A stretch of DNA of 23,948 bases, taken from NCBI GenBank assembly GCA_016190025.1, contig JACPRG010000054.1, positions 1-23,948 of the forward strand, given 5' to 3'. A program made the translations under genes and the position numbers. Below are positions 15,106 to 21,908 of this stretch, piece by piece (positions within the stretch are counted from its first letter, which is position 1; every line of letters starts with the position of its first letter). A model generated the notes under the pieces. It worked only from the letters and a program-made list of their open reading frames with translations, ran no database searches and was not told where the DNA came from. This DNA comes from Candidatus Tectimicrobiota bacterium. Its GTDB lineage: Bacteria; UBA8248; JACPRG01.

Positions 15106-16488
15106 ATGGCGACCTGCTCACAACGGCTGGCCGAATGGGTCTCCAGCCTCAGGTACGAAGACATCCCCTCCCAGGTCGTCGAGAAGGCCAGGCTCGCTTT
15201 CCTGGACGTTCTGGGCATCGCCCTCGCCTCCTCCGGCATGGATTTCGGCAAGGACGCCATCGCTCTGGCGGGGGACCTGGGGACGGGAGAGGAAGCCTCC
15301 GTCGTGGGGTCGGACCGACGCCTGCCGGCGCCCAACGCGGCCCTCGCCAACGGGACCCTCGCCCACGGCCTGGACTTCGACGACACCCACGCGGAGTCCA
15401 TCATCCACACCAGCGCCTGCGTGGTGCCGTCCGCCCTGGCCGCGACCGAGGCCTGCGGAGCGGGCGGCAGGGACCTCCTGACGGCGGCGGTCGCCGGATG
15501 GGAGGCGCTCATCCGCATCGGCCTCGTGTGTCCCGGCCAGTTCCACGACCGGGGGTTCCACGCCACGGCCGTCTGCGGCCCCTTCGCCGCCAGCCTCGTC
15601 GCCGGAAAGCTCTGGGAGAGCTCGCCCGAGGAAATGGTCCACGCCCTGGGGATCTGCGGCAGCATGGCGGCGGGCTCGCTCGAGTTCCTGACGGACGGCT
15701 CCTGGACCAAGCGCGTCCACCCCGGCTGGGCGGGCCACAGCGGCCTGGTGGCCGCGCGGATGGCCCGGCGCAGGTTCACCGGACCGAAGGAGGTCTTCGA
15801 GGGGCGGTTCGGGTTCTACAACCTCTACGTAGGAACGAACGGCAAGGGAAGAGACCTCACCCGGCTGACCGGGGGCCTGGGCGAGCGGTGGAGGACCCTC
15901 GAGCTCGACTACAAGCCCTTCCCCTGCTGCCACTTCACCCACGCCTTCATCGACGCGGCCCTCTTCCTGCGGGGGGAGCACCGCCTGCGGCCCGCGGAGA
16001 TCGAATCCGTGGAGTGCAGGATCCATCCCCGCGAGATGCCCGTGGTGTGCGACCCGGTGGAGACCAAGCGGCGCCCGCAGACGACGTACGACGCCCAGTT
16101 CAGCGTCCCGTTCACCGTGGCCGCCGGCCTGACCCAGGAGAAGGTGGACCTGGACACCTTCCTCCCCGCCACCCTCCACGATGAGGACATCCTGGACCTG
16201 GCGGCCCGGACGACCTGCGTCCCCGACGAGACCCAGAACTTCCCCCGCTACTTCCCCGGCACCGTGACCGTGCGCCTGAAGGACGGCCGGGCGCTGACCC
16301 GCCACGAGCCCTACAACCGGGGGTGCGCCGAAAACCCCGTCACGATCGAGGACGTCCAGCGCAAGTTCCGCGCCAACGCCGCCCGGGTCCTCCCCGGGGA
16401 CCGGGTGGAGGCGGTCCTCTCCGCGGTCGGCTGGCTGGAGGCGGTCCCGGAGGTCTCGGAGCTGATGTCGGTCTGCCGCCCCGCTTGA
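15106..16488 (+). CDS. MmgE/PrpD family protein
   Basis: 460 residues from ATG 15106 (AGAGGG upstream); earlier in-frame starts at 15058 and 15085 add only low-complexity residues. The family pattern is clear: N-terminal helical domain (QRLAEWVSSLRYEDIP, VVEKARLAFLDVLGIALA), LANGTLAHGLDFDDTH, GFHATAVCGPFAA, KRVHPGWAGHSG, and the lid domain with PCCHFTHAFIDAA. Relatives include 2-methylcitrate dehydratase, cis-aconitate decarboxylase and iminodisuccinate epimerase, all acting on small tri- or dicarboxylic acids in the cytoplasm. The CoA-transferase starts 10 bases downstream, so the two genes are co-transcribed. The exact substrate cannot be read from the sequence. Confidence 0.93.
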   Translation: MATCSQRLAEWVSSLRYEDIPSQVVEKARLAFLDVLGIALASSGMDFGKDAIALAGDLGTGEEASVVGSDRRLPAPNAALANGTLAHGLDFDDTHAESIIHTSACVVPSALAATEACGAGGRDLLTAAVAGWEALIRIGLVCPGQFHDRGFHATAVCGPFAASLVAGKLWESSPEEMVHALGICGSMAAGSLEFLTDGSWTKRVHPGWAGHSGLVAARMARRRFTGPKEVFEGRFGFYNLYVGTNGKGRDLTRLTGGLGERWRTLELDYKPFPCCHFTHAFIDAALFLRGEHRLRPAEIESVECRIHPREMPVVCDPVETKRRPQTTYDAQFSVPFTVAAGLTQEKVDLDTFLPATLHDEDILDLAARTTCVPDETQNFPRYFPGTVTVRLKDGRALTRHEPYNRGCAENPVTIEDVQRKFRANAARVLPGDRVEAVLSAVGWLEAVPEVSELMSVCRPA

Positions 16489-16498
16489 GCCGTCTTCC

Positions 16499-17692
16499 GT
16501 GACCCAGGCCCTGCAAGGAATCAGCGTCGTCTCCCTGGGCTCCTCCGTCAGCGCCCCCCTGTGCGCCCGGTTCCTGGCGGATCTGGGCGCGCAGGTGATC
16601 AAGGTGGAGCGGCCTGGGGAGGGGGACTTCGCCCGCGGCTGGGACGAGGTGCTCCCGGGGGTCAGCTCCGCCCACCTGTGGTGCAACCCCAACAAGCGGT
16701 CCATCACGCTGAACCTGAAATCCGAGAAAGGCTGCGAGGCCCTGGGCCGGCTGACCGGGCGCGCCGACGTTTTCCTGGAAAACTTCTCCCCCGGCGTCGT
16801 CGGCAAGCTGGGCATCGACTACCCCTGGGCCAGGGCGCTCAACCCCCGGGTGATCTATTGTCACATCTCAGGCTACGGCCAGGACGGCCCCTACCGGGAC
16901 ATGAAGGCCCTGGACATGCTGATCCAGGGGGAAGCCGGGGCGATCTACCTGACCGGGCCGCCGGAGACGCCGGCCAAGGTGGCGCTGTCCATCGCCGACT
17001 CCTCGGCCAGCCTGTTCGCGGCCCTCTCCATCCTGGCCGCCCTCGAGGAGCGCAGGCGGACGGGGGAAGGACAGGAGATCGACGTCTCCATGTTCGACTG
17101 CCTGGTCTCCCTGCTGGGCTATCTGCCGTACCAGTACCTCTACGGCGGCCGGGAGCCCCAGCGGGTCGGCCTCCGGCACCACCTCATCGCCCCCTACGGC
17201 CCCTGGTCCGCCCGGGACGGCAAGTGGGTCAACATCTCGGTGGCGACGCCCGGAGCGTGGGACACGTTCTGCCGGCTCATCGGCCGGCCGGACCTGCGGG
17301 AAGACCCCCGTTTTCAGACCAACGCCGAGCGCGTGAGAAATCTTCCGGCCCTGGACCGGGAGATCGACGCTGCCTTCGCGCAAGAGGACGCCCCGGTCTG
17401 GATCGAGAGGCTCAAGGCCGCGGGCATCCCCTGCGGGGCGGTCAACCGGATCCCCGAGGTCATCGACCACCCGCAGACGAGGCACCGGCGGCTTTTGCGG
17501 GAGACCGATCCGGGGGAAGACGGCGGCCGGAAAGAGCGGCTCCGGCTGTTCGGCTTTCCCGTGCAGTTCTCCCGGTCCGAGATCCGACTGGCGCCCCCTC
17601 CCCGTCTGGGCGAGCACACGCAGATGATCCTGGCCGAGCTGGGGTACTCGGCCGAAGAGATGGAGGTCTTCCGGCGCGAAGGCGTCGTGTGA
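16499..17692 (+). CDS. CaiB/BaiF family (type III) CoA-transferase
   Basis: 397 residues from GTG 16499, 10 bases after the MmgE/PrpD stop. Typical features: LGAQVIKVERPGEGDFAR (29-46), the nucleotide-binding region NKRSITLNLKSEKG (65-78), DVFLENFSPGV, ISGYGQDGPYRD, and the catalytic Asp167 in SIADSSASL. The family moves CoA between an acyl-CoA donor and a carboxylic acid through an aspartyl-CoA thioester. In this operon it would activate the acid processed by MmgE/PrpD for the dehydrogenase and hydratase that follow. A hairpin (17694-17710) follows its stop. Confidence 0.93.
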   Translation: MTQALQGISVVSLGSSVSAPLCARFLADLGAQVIKVERPGEGDFARGWDEVLPGVSSAHLWCNPNKRSITLNLKSEKGCEALGRLTGRADVFLENFSPGVVGKLGIDYPWARALNPRVIYCHISGYGQDGPYRDMKALDMLIQGEAGAIYLTGPPETPAKVALSIADSSASLFAALSILAALEERRRTGEGQEIDVSMFDCLVSLLGYLPYQYLYGGREPQRVGLRHHLIAPYGPWSARDGKWVNISVATPGAWDTFCRLIGRPDLREDPRFQTNAERVRNLPALDREIDAAFAQEDAPVWIERLKAAGIPCGAVNRIPEVIDHPQTRHRRLLRETDPGEDGGRKERLRLFGFPVQFSRSEIRLAPPPRLGEHTQMILAELGYSAEEMEVFRREGVV

Positions 17693-17693
17693 G

Positions 17694-17710
17694 GGCGCCC
17701 GCCGGGCGCC
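17694..17710. repeat. intercistronic hairpin
   Basis: GGCGCCC, a GCC loop and GGGCGCC form a perfect 7-bp stem two bases after the CoA-transferase stop and 58 bases before the acyl-CoA dehydrogenase. There is no T run, so it may stabilise or partly separate the two messages rather than end them. Confidence 0.4.
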
Positions 17711-17768
17711 GCCCGTCCGCCCTCCGGGTCTCATCGGGCCCGGGGGAAAGGGCCAGGAGTGAAGGGAC

Positions 17769-18923
17769 ATGGACTTTGAGCTAAACGAGGTGCAGCGGCA
17801 GGTCCAGCGGACCCTCCGCGATTTCGTGAACAAGGAGGTGATCCCGGTCGCCCCCGAGTACGAGCACAAAGACGAATATCCCCATCCCCTGGTGGAGCGG
17901 ATGAAGGAGATGGGGATCTTCGGCTTCCTGATCGGGGAGGCGTACGGCGGCTCGGGGATGGACTACGTCAGCTACGCCCTCATGATGGAGGAGCTGGCCC
18001 GGGGCTGGATGAGCCTGTGCGGGGTCATCGGCAGCCACGGCATGACGGGCTGGATCATCGAACACTTCGGGACCGAGGCGCAGAAGCGGAAGTTCCTCCC
18101 CGACCTGGCCAAGGGGGTCCGCCGCGCGGGGATGGCCCTCACCGAGCCCGAGGCGGGCTCCGACGCCGCGTCCCTCAAGACCTCGGCCCGCCGCGCGGGG
18201 GACGCGTACATCGTCAACGGGACGAAGATGTTCATCACCAACTCGGAGATGGGGACCACCTTCAGCGTCTTCGTCCGGACCGACCCTGACGCCGCGCCCA
18301 GGCACCGGGGGATCTCCTGCCTCATCATCGAGAAAGGGATGCCCGGCTTCGCGGTGGGGCGCCACCTGAAAAAGCTCGGCTACCGGGGCGTGCGGTCCGG
18401 GGAGCTGGTCTTCCAGGACTGCCGGGTGCCGGCCGAGAACCTGATCGGGGTGGAGGGGAAGGGGTTCAACTACATCATGGCCGGCCTGGAGGTGGGGCGC
18501 ATCAACGTCGCCGCCCGGGGCGTCGGCCTGGCCCGGGCGGCCTTTGAGGACTCCATCAAGTACGCCCAACAGCGGGTGCAGTTCGGCGTGCCCATCTGCC
18601 AGCACCAGACCATCCAGAACAAGCTGGCGGACATGGCGACCCGAGTCGAGGCCGCCCGGATGCTGGTCTACCAGGCCGCGGCCAAGAAGGACCGGGGGGA
18701 GCGCTGCGACCTGGAGGCGGGCATGGCCAAGCTCTTCGCCTCGGAGACCTCGGAGTTCTGCGCCTCGGAGGCCATCCAGATCCACGGCGGGTACGGCTAC
18801 ATCGAGGAGTTCAACGTGGAGCGGTACTTCCGCGACTGCAAGCTCCTGACCGTGGGCGAGGGGACCAACGAGATCCAGCGGCTGGTCATCGCCCGGCGGC
18901 TGCTCCAGAAGTACGCCGTCTGA
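17769..18923 (+). CDS. acyl-CoA dehydrogenase
   Basis: 384 residues, standard length, ATG with AGGAG and GAAGGGA upstream. All three domains are present: N-terminal helices (1-120), the middle beta domain with ALTEPEAGSDAASLKT and the FAD/substrate segment MFITNSEMGTTFSVF, and the C-terminal helices with IQIHGGYGYIEEF and VGEGTNEIQRLVIARRLL. Glu364 sits where medium-chain enzymes carry the catalytic base. It performs alpha,beta-dehydrogenation of an acyl-CoA and passes electrons to an ETF not encoded here. Between a CoA-transferase and a hydratase it would act on the activated acid. Substrate unknown; a short or branched dicarboxylyl-CoA is plausible from the neighbours. Confidence 0.94.
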   Translation: MDFELNEVQRQVQRTLRDFVNKEVIPVAPEYEHKDEYPHPLVERMKEMGIFGFLIGEAYGGSGMDYVSYALMMEELARGWMSLCGVIGSHGMTGWIIEHFGTEAQKRKFLPDLAKGVRRAGMALTEPEAGSDAASLKTSARRAGDAYIVNGTKMFITNSEMGTTFSVFVRTDPDAAPRHRGISCLIIEKGMPGFAVGRHLKKLGYRGVRSGELVFQDCRVPAENLIGVEGKGFNYIMAGLEVGRINVAARGVGLARAAFEDSIKYAQQRVQFGVPICQHQTIQNKLADMATRVEAARMLVYQAAAKKDRGERCDLEAGMAKLFASETSEFCASEAIQIHGGYGYIEEFNVERYFRDCKLLTVGEGTNEIQRLVIARRLLQKYAV

Positions 18924-18958
18924 GGCCGACCGGGAGGGCCGCCAGCGGGAGCTTGCCC

Positions 18959-18983
18959 GCCCCCGACTGAAACTTTCGGGGGC
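18959..18983 (+). repeat. REP-like hairpin, copy 1
   Basis: GCCCCCGA and TCGGGGGC around a nine-base loop (CTGAAACTT), 35 bases past the acyl-CoA dehydrogenase stop. Outside it, GAGCT at 18949-18953 and AGCTC farther right extend the inverted repeat imperfectly. A second copy in the opposite orientation is at 22856-22880; the two differ only in loop bases. Confidence 0.6.
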
Positions 18984-18998
18984 AAGGGGAGCTCCGGC

Positions 18999-19007
18999 GG
19001 GATAGGA
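18999..19007 (+). repeat. 9-bp direct repeat, left copy
   Basis: GGGATAGGA, repeated exactly at 19105-19113 on the other side of the cloverleaf-like element. It looks like a target-site duplication. Confidence 0.4.
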
Positions 19008-19021
19008 TTGATAGGGGTGTA

Positions 19022-19097
19022 GCCCCGATCTGAGGGGCGCACGGCCGTGCGCCCCTACAGGGCCGAGAGGTCACAGACCTCAAGCGGAGATCGGGGC
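19022..19097. repeat. cloverleaf-like palindromic element
   Basis: Outer arms GCCCCGATC (19022-19030) and GATCGGGGC (19089-19097) pair over 9 bp. They enclose a perfect 24-bp palindrome (19033-19056, half-site AGGGGCGCACGG) and a second hairpin GAGGTC-ACA-GACCTC (19067-19081), giving a three-way junction. The whole is bracketed by 9-bp direct repeats and sits in the gap between the acyl-CoA dehydrogenase and MaoC genes. It resembles small non-autonomous mobile or REP-type elements. As RNA it could shield or attenuate the MaoC message. Confidence 0.6.
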
Positions 19098-19104
19098 GCT
19101 GCAT

Positions 19105-19113
19105 GGGATAGGA
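19105..19113 (+). repeat. 9-bp direct repeat, right copy
   Basis: GGGATAGGA, identical to 18999-19007. This copy forms the purine-rich Shine-Dalgarno region of the MaoC gene (AGGAAGAG before the ATG at 19120). Confidence 0.4.
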
Positions 19114-19119
19114 AGAGAA

Positions 19120-19599
19120 ATGGGCGGACGATACCTGGAAGACTTTCGCGCGGGCGACGTCTACAAGCACACCCCGGGGCGCACCATCACGGAGAACGAC
19201 AACGCCTGGTTCACCCTCCTGACGATGAACACCCACCCCCTCCACTTCGACCAGAACTATGCCTCGAAAACGGAGTTCGGCCGGTGCCTGGTCAACGGGA
19301 CGCTCGTCTTCTCCATCGCCGTGGGGATGAGCGTCTCCGACGTGAGCGAGCGGTGCATCGCCAACCTCGACTACGAGTTCATCACCCACCACGCGCCCGT
19401 GTTCAACGGAGACACCCTCTACTCCGAGTCCGAGGTCCTCGAGGTTCGGGAGTCCAAGAGCAAGCCGGACCGGGGGGTCGTGTACGTCGAGACCCGAGCC
19501 TACAACCAGAAGGGCGAGAAGGTCCTCTCCTTCCGCCGCCACGTCCTGATCCCCAAGCGCGCAAGCAAGGCCGTCCCGGAGCAGTGGGGCGGACCCTAG
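19120..19599 (+). CDS. MaoC-like hot-dog hydratase
   Basis: 159 residues, one hot-dog domain. It opens with YLEDFRAGDVYKHTPGRTITENDN and has the active-site helix TMNTHPLHFD (35-44). Compared with the R-specific enoyl-CoA hydratase pattern D-x-N-P-x-H, the His42 is kept but the catalytic Asp is Asn37 and the Asn is His39; from memory this variant is typical of the MaoC proteins in CaiB-type acid pathways. It probably hydrates the enoyl-CoA made by the preceding dehydrogenase, in the cytoplasm. Its ribosome binding site lies in one copy of a 9-bp direct repeat, so insertion of the upstream element may have altered its expression. It is the last gene of the catabolic group. Confidence 0.88.
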   Translation: MGGRYLEDFRAGDVYKHTPGRTITENDNAWFTLLTMNTHPLHFDQNYASKTEFGRCLVNGTLVFSIAVGMSVSDVSERCIANLDYEFITHHAPVFNGDTLYSESEVLEVRESKSKPDRGVVYVETRAYNQKGEKVLSFRRHVLIPKRASKAVPEQWGGP

Positions 19600-19707
19600 G
19601 GCCTCCCCCCGGGGCGACCCGGCGGCCCGTGCCTGTCTGACCTTGCGCGGAGCCCTTCCCGGCGGCAGAGGGCGCACAGCGCCGGATTCGCGGGTCCCGA
19701 AAAACTG

Positions 19708-19735
19708 TTGACGGGGTTGCCCAAAGGGGTTAAAT
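19708..19735 (+). promoter_or_regulatory. candidate promoter at the island edge
   Basis: TTGACG (19708-19713), a 16-base spacer and TTAAAT (19730-19735). It points into the acquired segment and could drive the three small genes. Confidence 0.3.
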
Positions 19736-19871
19736 CGTTTTCATCGGCAAAGTGGACCGCAAGGCTACTCTTGCAGGTTGAAATGGAGAGATCCCAGCTC
19801 ATGTTCTTAACCGTGGAGGCCGCGGCGTCAAAAGTCCGGTGGACGGATTGTAAGGAGGAGGGGGATACGGA

Positions 19872-20011
19872 TTATGTGGAAACCCTATAAGACGCCGCAT
19901 TCCTGCAAGAGCAAGCCTAATTCATTGATTATGAACAGATTATGCGAACGCAGACGTGACATGTTATCTGGAAGCAAGACCCGGAAGCGGGTTTATCTGG
20001 AAACCATATAA
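19872..20011 (+). repeat. 19-bp imperfect direct repeat pair
   Basis: TTATsTGGAAACCmTATAA occurs at 19872-19890 and 19993-20011 (17 of 19 identical). The shorter TTATCTGGAA also occurs at 19964-19973. The two long copies encode WKPYK in different frames, so a shared protein origin is not obvious. They lie just left of the first small gene. Confidence 0.5.
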
Positions 20012-20017
20012 ACAGAA

Positions 20018-20024
20018 GTTATAC
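20018..20024 (+). other. core-site-like GTTATAC before the first island gene
   Basis: GTTATAC, identical to the right-hand core of the attC-like site at 20593-20651, lies 21 bases before the start of the first small gene. It is close to, but not a perfect match for, the integron core GTTRRRY. Confidence 0.3.
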
Positions 20025-20045
20025 GATATCCGGAGGGTTCCTATA

Positions 20046-20579
20046 ATGCTTCATCGAGGGATCACGCGTAGGCTCTTCGTCGTTCCTCTCGCCAACAACA
20101 ATCACGGCAAAACTCATATCATCCGTGCCATGGTCCGGCAGGCGGAGCATCGTGAACTCCAGATCGTTCAGCGCGGACCGCGAGGTCTAACGTCGCCTTG
20201 GGGGCGTCCGATCGATGCTTTGGTTATTCCCAGATCCTACCAGGAGACCCTGGCAGGTGAGTTCGGTTCGATTGAGCAAGCCCTCAACGCAGTCGACTCC
20301 TCCTGGTGCCAGCGCGACCTCGTGATTCTTCCGAGTCATCTGGAAGCTCCCCACTGCGCGACCATTATTGACTTGGCTCATGGTTCTGGGTTCGATGCCA
20401 TTGCTGTCAGCATTCTGCTCAACCCCGGGGAGATTGCCCAAGGGCAAGACTGTCTCAGCCTTTCGTGGGACGAACGCTGGATTCTGTCAAACGACCAAGT
20501 AGCCGATCATGAGGGCCAAGTCGAGGCCCTCGGGCACGACTTGTGGGTTTGGATTGCCGCCGCACTCGAGCGTCGATAG
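20046..20579 (+). CDS. small protein with a Walker A-like motif, function unknown
   Basis: 177 residues from ATG 20046 with CGGAGGG nine bases upstream; the frame extends 90 bases farther left but that part overlaps the direct repeats. ANNNHGKT (16-23) fits the Walker A pattern AxxxxGK[ST] directly after a hydrophobic strand (RLFVVPL), so a nucleotide-binding P-loop is likely. DLVILPSHLEAP (about 118-129) could be a Walker B-type strand without the usual acidic end. No full family is recognised. It is the first of three same-strand genes in the atypical segment and is followed by an attC-like structure. A phage- or defence-related role is possible but not shown. Confidence 0.7.
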   Translation: MLHRGITRRLFVVPLANNNHGKTHIIRAMVRQAEHRELQIVQRGPRGLTSPWGRPIDALVIPRSYQETLAGEFGSIEQALNAVDSSWCQRDLVILPSHLEAPHCATIIDLAHGSGFDAIAVSILLNPGEIAQGQDCLSLSWDERWILSNDQVADHEGQVEALGHDLWVWIAAALERR

Positions 20580-20592
20580 GACCCAGCATGTC

Positions 20593-20651
20593 GCATAACT
20601 CCGCAGTCGAGCGGACCGATGGCTCGCATTCGCTCGCCGCGACCGTTATAC
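20593..20651 (+). other. attC-like recombination site
   Basis: Outer boxes GCATAAC (20593-20599) and GTTATAC (20645-20651) are complementary at 6 of 7 positions. Inner boxes CGAGCG (20608-20613) and CGCTCG (20631-20636) are perfectly complementary. Both spacers are exactly 8 bases, and the middle is a 17-base loop. That is the R-box, spacer, L-box architecture of an integron attC site, and CGAGCGGACCG on the left arm resembles the L box of known sites. It lies between two unrelated same-strand genes, as expected for cassettes. The R boxes deviate from consensus by one base each, and no integrase is in view. Confidence 0.42.
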
Positions 20652-20664
20652 GTAGAAGGCAAGT

Positions 20665-21222
20665 ATGGAGTTTACTCTTCATTATCGAGGCGATCTGAAA
20701 GCCAACCGTGGCCCGAAGGATAAACAATTACTAAGGCGGCATTTTCACGCGCAGTTGGCGATTCTATGGAAACAGGTCCCGTTGAATGAACGACGGAAGC
20801 TGTTGGAGAAGAGACCGGCTAAAGGGCATGTAAGTATTATCCAAGCCGTAAATGGATTTGATTTCGCTCCACTTATAAATGAGCAGCTTAATCTCATAGC
20901 GGAACTGAAAATTACTTTGCTCCGTCCAGAATCACCAGGTTCAATAATCACGCAAGCTGGGGATATTGATAATCGGCTGAAAACATTATTCGATGCATTG
21001 AAGGTTCCAAAGGAAGCATCGGCTATCCCGTCGGACGACAAGCCCCAAGAAGGTGAAGACCCGTTCTTTTGTTTGTTGGAAGACGATAATTTGATTACAA
21101 AGGTTTCCGTCGAGACCGATAGGCTTCTCTATCCATGCGAGAGTTCATCAGAGGTGGAAATGCTGATTCACGTTACGACAAAAGCCACAAGATCCACTTG
21201 GGCCAATATTGGGCTTGGATAG
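20665..21222 (+). CDS. RusA-like nuclease family protein (putative)
   Basis: 185 residues, ATG 14 bases after the GTTATAC core. Two motifs resemble RusA Holliday junction resolvases: GDIDNRLKTLFDAL (99-112), with Asp100, Asp102 and Lys106, and the downstream LEDDNLITKVSVE (138-150) where RusA has its second acidic group and following beta strand. The N-terminus (FTLHYRGDLKANRG) fits the opening strands of the fold. RusA enzymes cut four-way junctions with metal ions and are common on phages. The coding sequence is notably AT-richer than the flanks and uses codons such as ATT, AAT and TTA, a sign of transfer. The full length is longer than RusA (about 120), so an added segment (25-75) sets it apart. 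Confidence 0.65.
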   Translation: MEFTLHYRGDLKANRGPKDKQLLRRHFHAQLAILWKQVPLNERRKLLEKRPAKGHVSIIQAVNGFDFAPLINEQLNLIAELKITLLRPESPGSIITQAGDIDNRLKTLFDALKVPKEASAIPSDDKPQEGEDPFFCLLEDDNLITKVSVETDRLLYPCESSSEVEMLIHVTTKATRSTWANIGLG

Positions 21223-21230
21223 ATGTTTAC

Positions 21231-21251
21231 GCATAACCTGTACAGTTAGAG
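21231..21251 (+). other. shortened core-site pair between second and third island genes
   Basis: GCATAAC (21231-21237), the same left box as in the attC-like site at 20593, is followed after 7 bases by GTTAGAG (21245-21251), close to GTTRRRY. The inner boxes and loop are missing. The third gene starts 14 bases later, the same distance as for the second gene. It could be a deleted attC site. Confidence 0.3.
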
Positions 21252-21264
21252 GGACTGCCGTAGC

Positions 21265-21870
21265 ATGAATGCTCATCGCGAGGTCGGCAGCTTAGGTGTC
21301 GATCAAGAGCAACTCCTTGATTTCTTCCTCAGCTTCGCTCGCTTCGAGTACGCCCTGAAGGCCGCCGGATTCTTCCGGCCTCGAAGCCGGCGTCGGACTC
21401 GCTCCGACGGGCCGGAGGAATATCCGGATGCGGAACCGAATTGGCCACGGTTTGCAAAGTCGATCCGCGGCGTCTTTCGATCCGACGCGAATCCTGAACT
21501 CGCCGCCGCTTGCCAGTATCTCTGCAACTATCCTCCATACCGGGAGGTGGTGGCCGACGATCGTCACCTCATGTGGGAGACAAGGGCGCCGCATGATGGC
21601 CAAGCGGAGGTGGACCGAGTGCTGCTCTACGTCCGGTGGGTGCGGAACAACCTTTTCCACGGCGGGAAGTTCAGCCCTGCTCACGGCGACCAGGTTTCTA
21701 AGTTCATCGGTACTCATAGATTCGATCTTTTCCACGGCGGGAAGTTCAGGCTTCCTCACGGCGGCCCCAGCAGAAACGTCGCTTTGATCAGCTGCTCACT
21801 GGTCGTACTGCGGGCATGCTTGGCCCTTTCGCCCGATGTCAAGGCGAAGTACGATGATGCTGCCCTCTAA
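21265..21870 (+). CDS. HEPN-like protein with in-frame insert and duplication
   Basis: 201 residues. The helix LDFFLSFARFEYALKAAG (18-35) and the segment YVRWVRNNLFHGGKF (122-136) with Arg127-Asn128 and His132 (R-N-x3-H) resemble HEPN-domain RNases or their inactive relatives. Two oddities disturb the protein. Residues 36-52 are encoded by a 51-bp palindromic insert rich in Arg. Residues 130-154 are an in-frame 75-bp duplication, so that LFHGGKF occurs at 130-136 and again at 155-161. HEPN proteins often work in toxin–antitoxin or phage-defence systems; the duplication may have changed activity. The stop lies in CTCTAAC, which resembles a left attC box. Function uncertain. Confidence 0.62.
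   Translation: MNAHREVGSLGVDQEQLLDFFLSFARFEYALKAAGFFRPRSRRRTRSDGPEEYPDAEPNWPRFAKSIRGVFRSDANPELAAACQYLCNYPPYREVVADDRHLMWETRAPHDGQAEVDRVLLYVRWVRNNLFHGGKFSPAHGDQVSKFIGTHRFDLFHGGKFRLPHGGPSRNVALISCSLVVLRACLALSPDVKAKYDDAAL
21370..21420. repeat. palindromic 51-bp insert inside the HEPN-like gene
   Basis: Outer arms TTCTTCCGGCC (21370-21380) and GGCCGGAGGAA (21410-21420) pair at 10 of 11 positions. An inner stem GTCGGA (21392-21397) and TCCGAC (21403-21408) closes a CTCGC loop. The length is exactly 17 codons and the frame is kept. It is GC-rich and Arg-rich compared with the surrounding protein. Confidence 0.55.
21652..21766 (+). repeat. 75-bp-period tandem duplication in the HEPN-like gene
   Basis: A 23-base segment starting CTTTTCCACGGCGGG is exact at 21652-21674 and 21727-21749, and similarity continues for about 15 more bases. 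The period of 75 bases keeps the frame (25 residues). Confidence 0.7.
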
Positions 21871-21908
21871 CAGGGCGCAGGATCGCCAGGGCGGGCGGCT
21901 TCCTTTTC

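Larger units (their letters stand above)
19600..20045. other. 446-bp region marking a change in base composition
   Basis: After about 19690 the sequence changes from very GC-rich to mixed, AT-richer DNA, and stays so through the next two genes. It contains a possible promoter (19708-19735), a 19-bp imperfect direct repeat (19872-19890 and 19993-20011) and a core-site-like GTTATAC (20018-20024). Short open frames occur, but none has both a good start and recognisable content. It appears to be the left edge of an acquired segment. Confidence 0.5.

Noticed and set aside
19874..20011. 45-codon frame starting MWKPYK
   Set aside because: The strong AAGGAGG is about 15 bases away, too far, and the frame overlaps direct repeats. 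No recognisable content, so it is listed only as a repeat.
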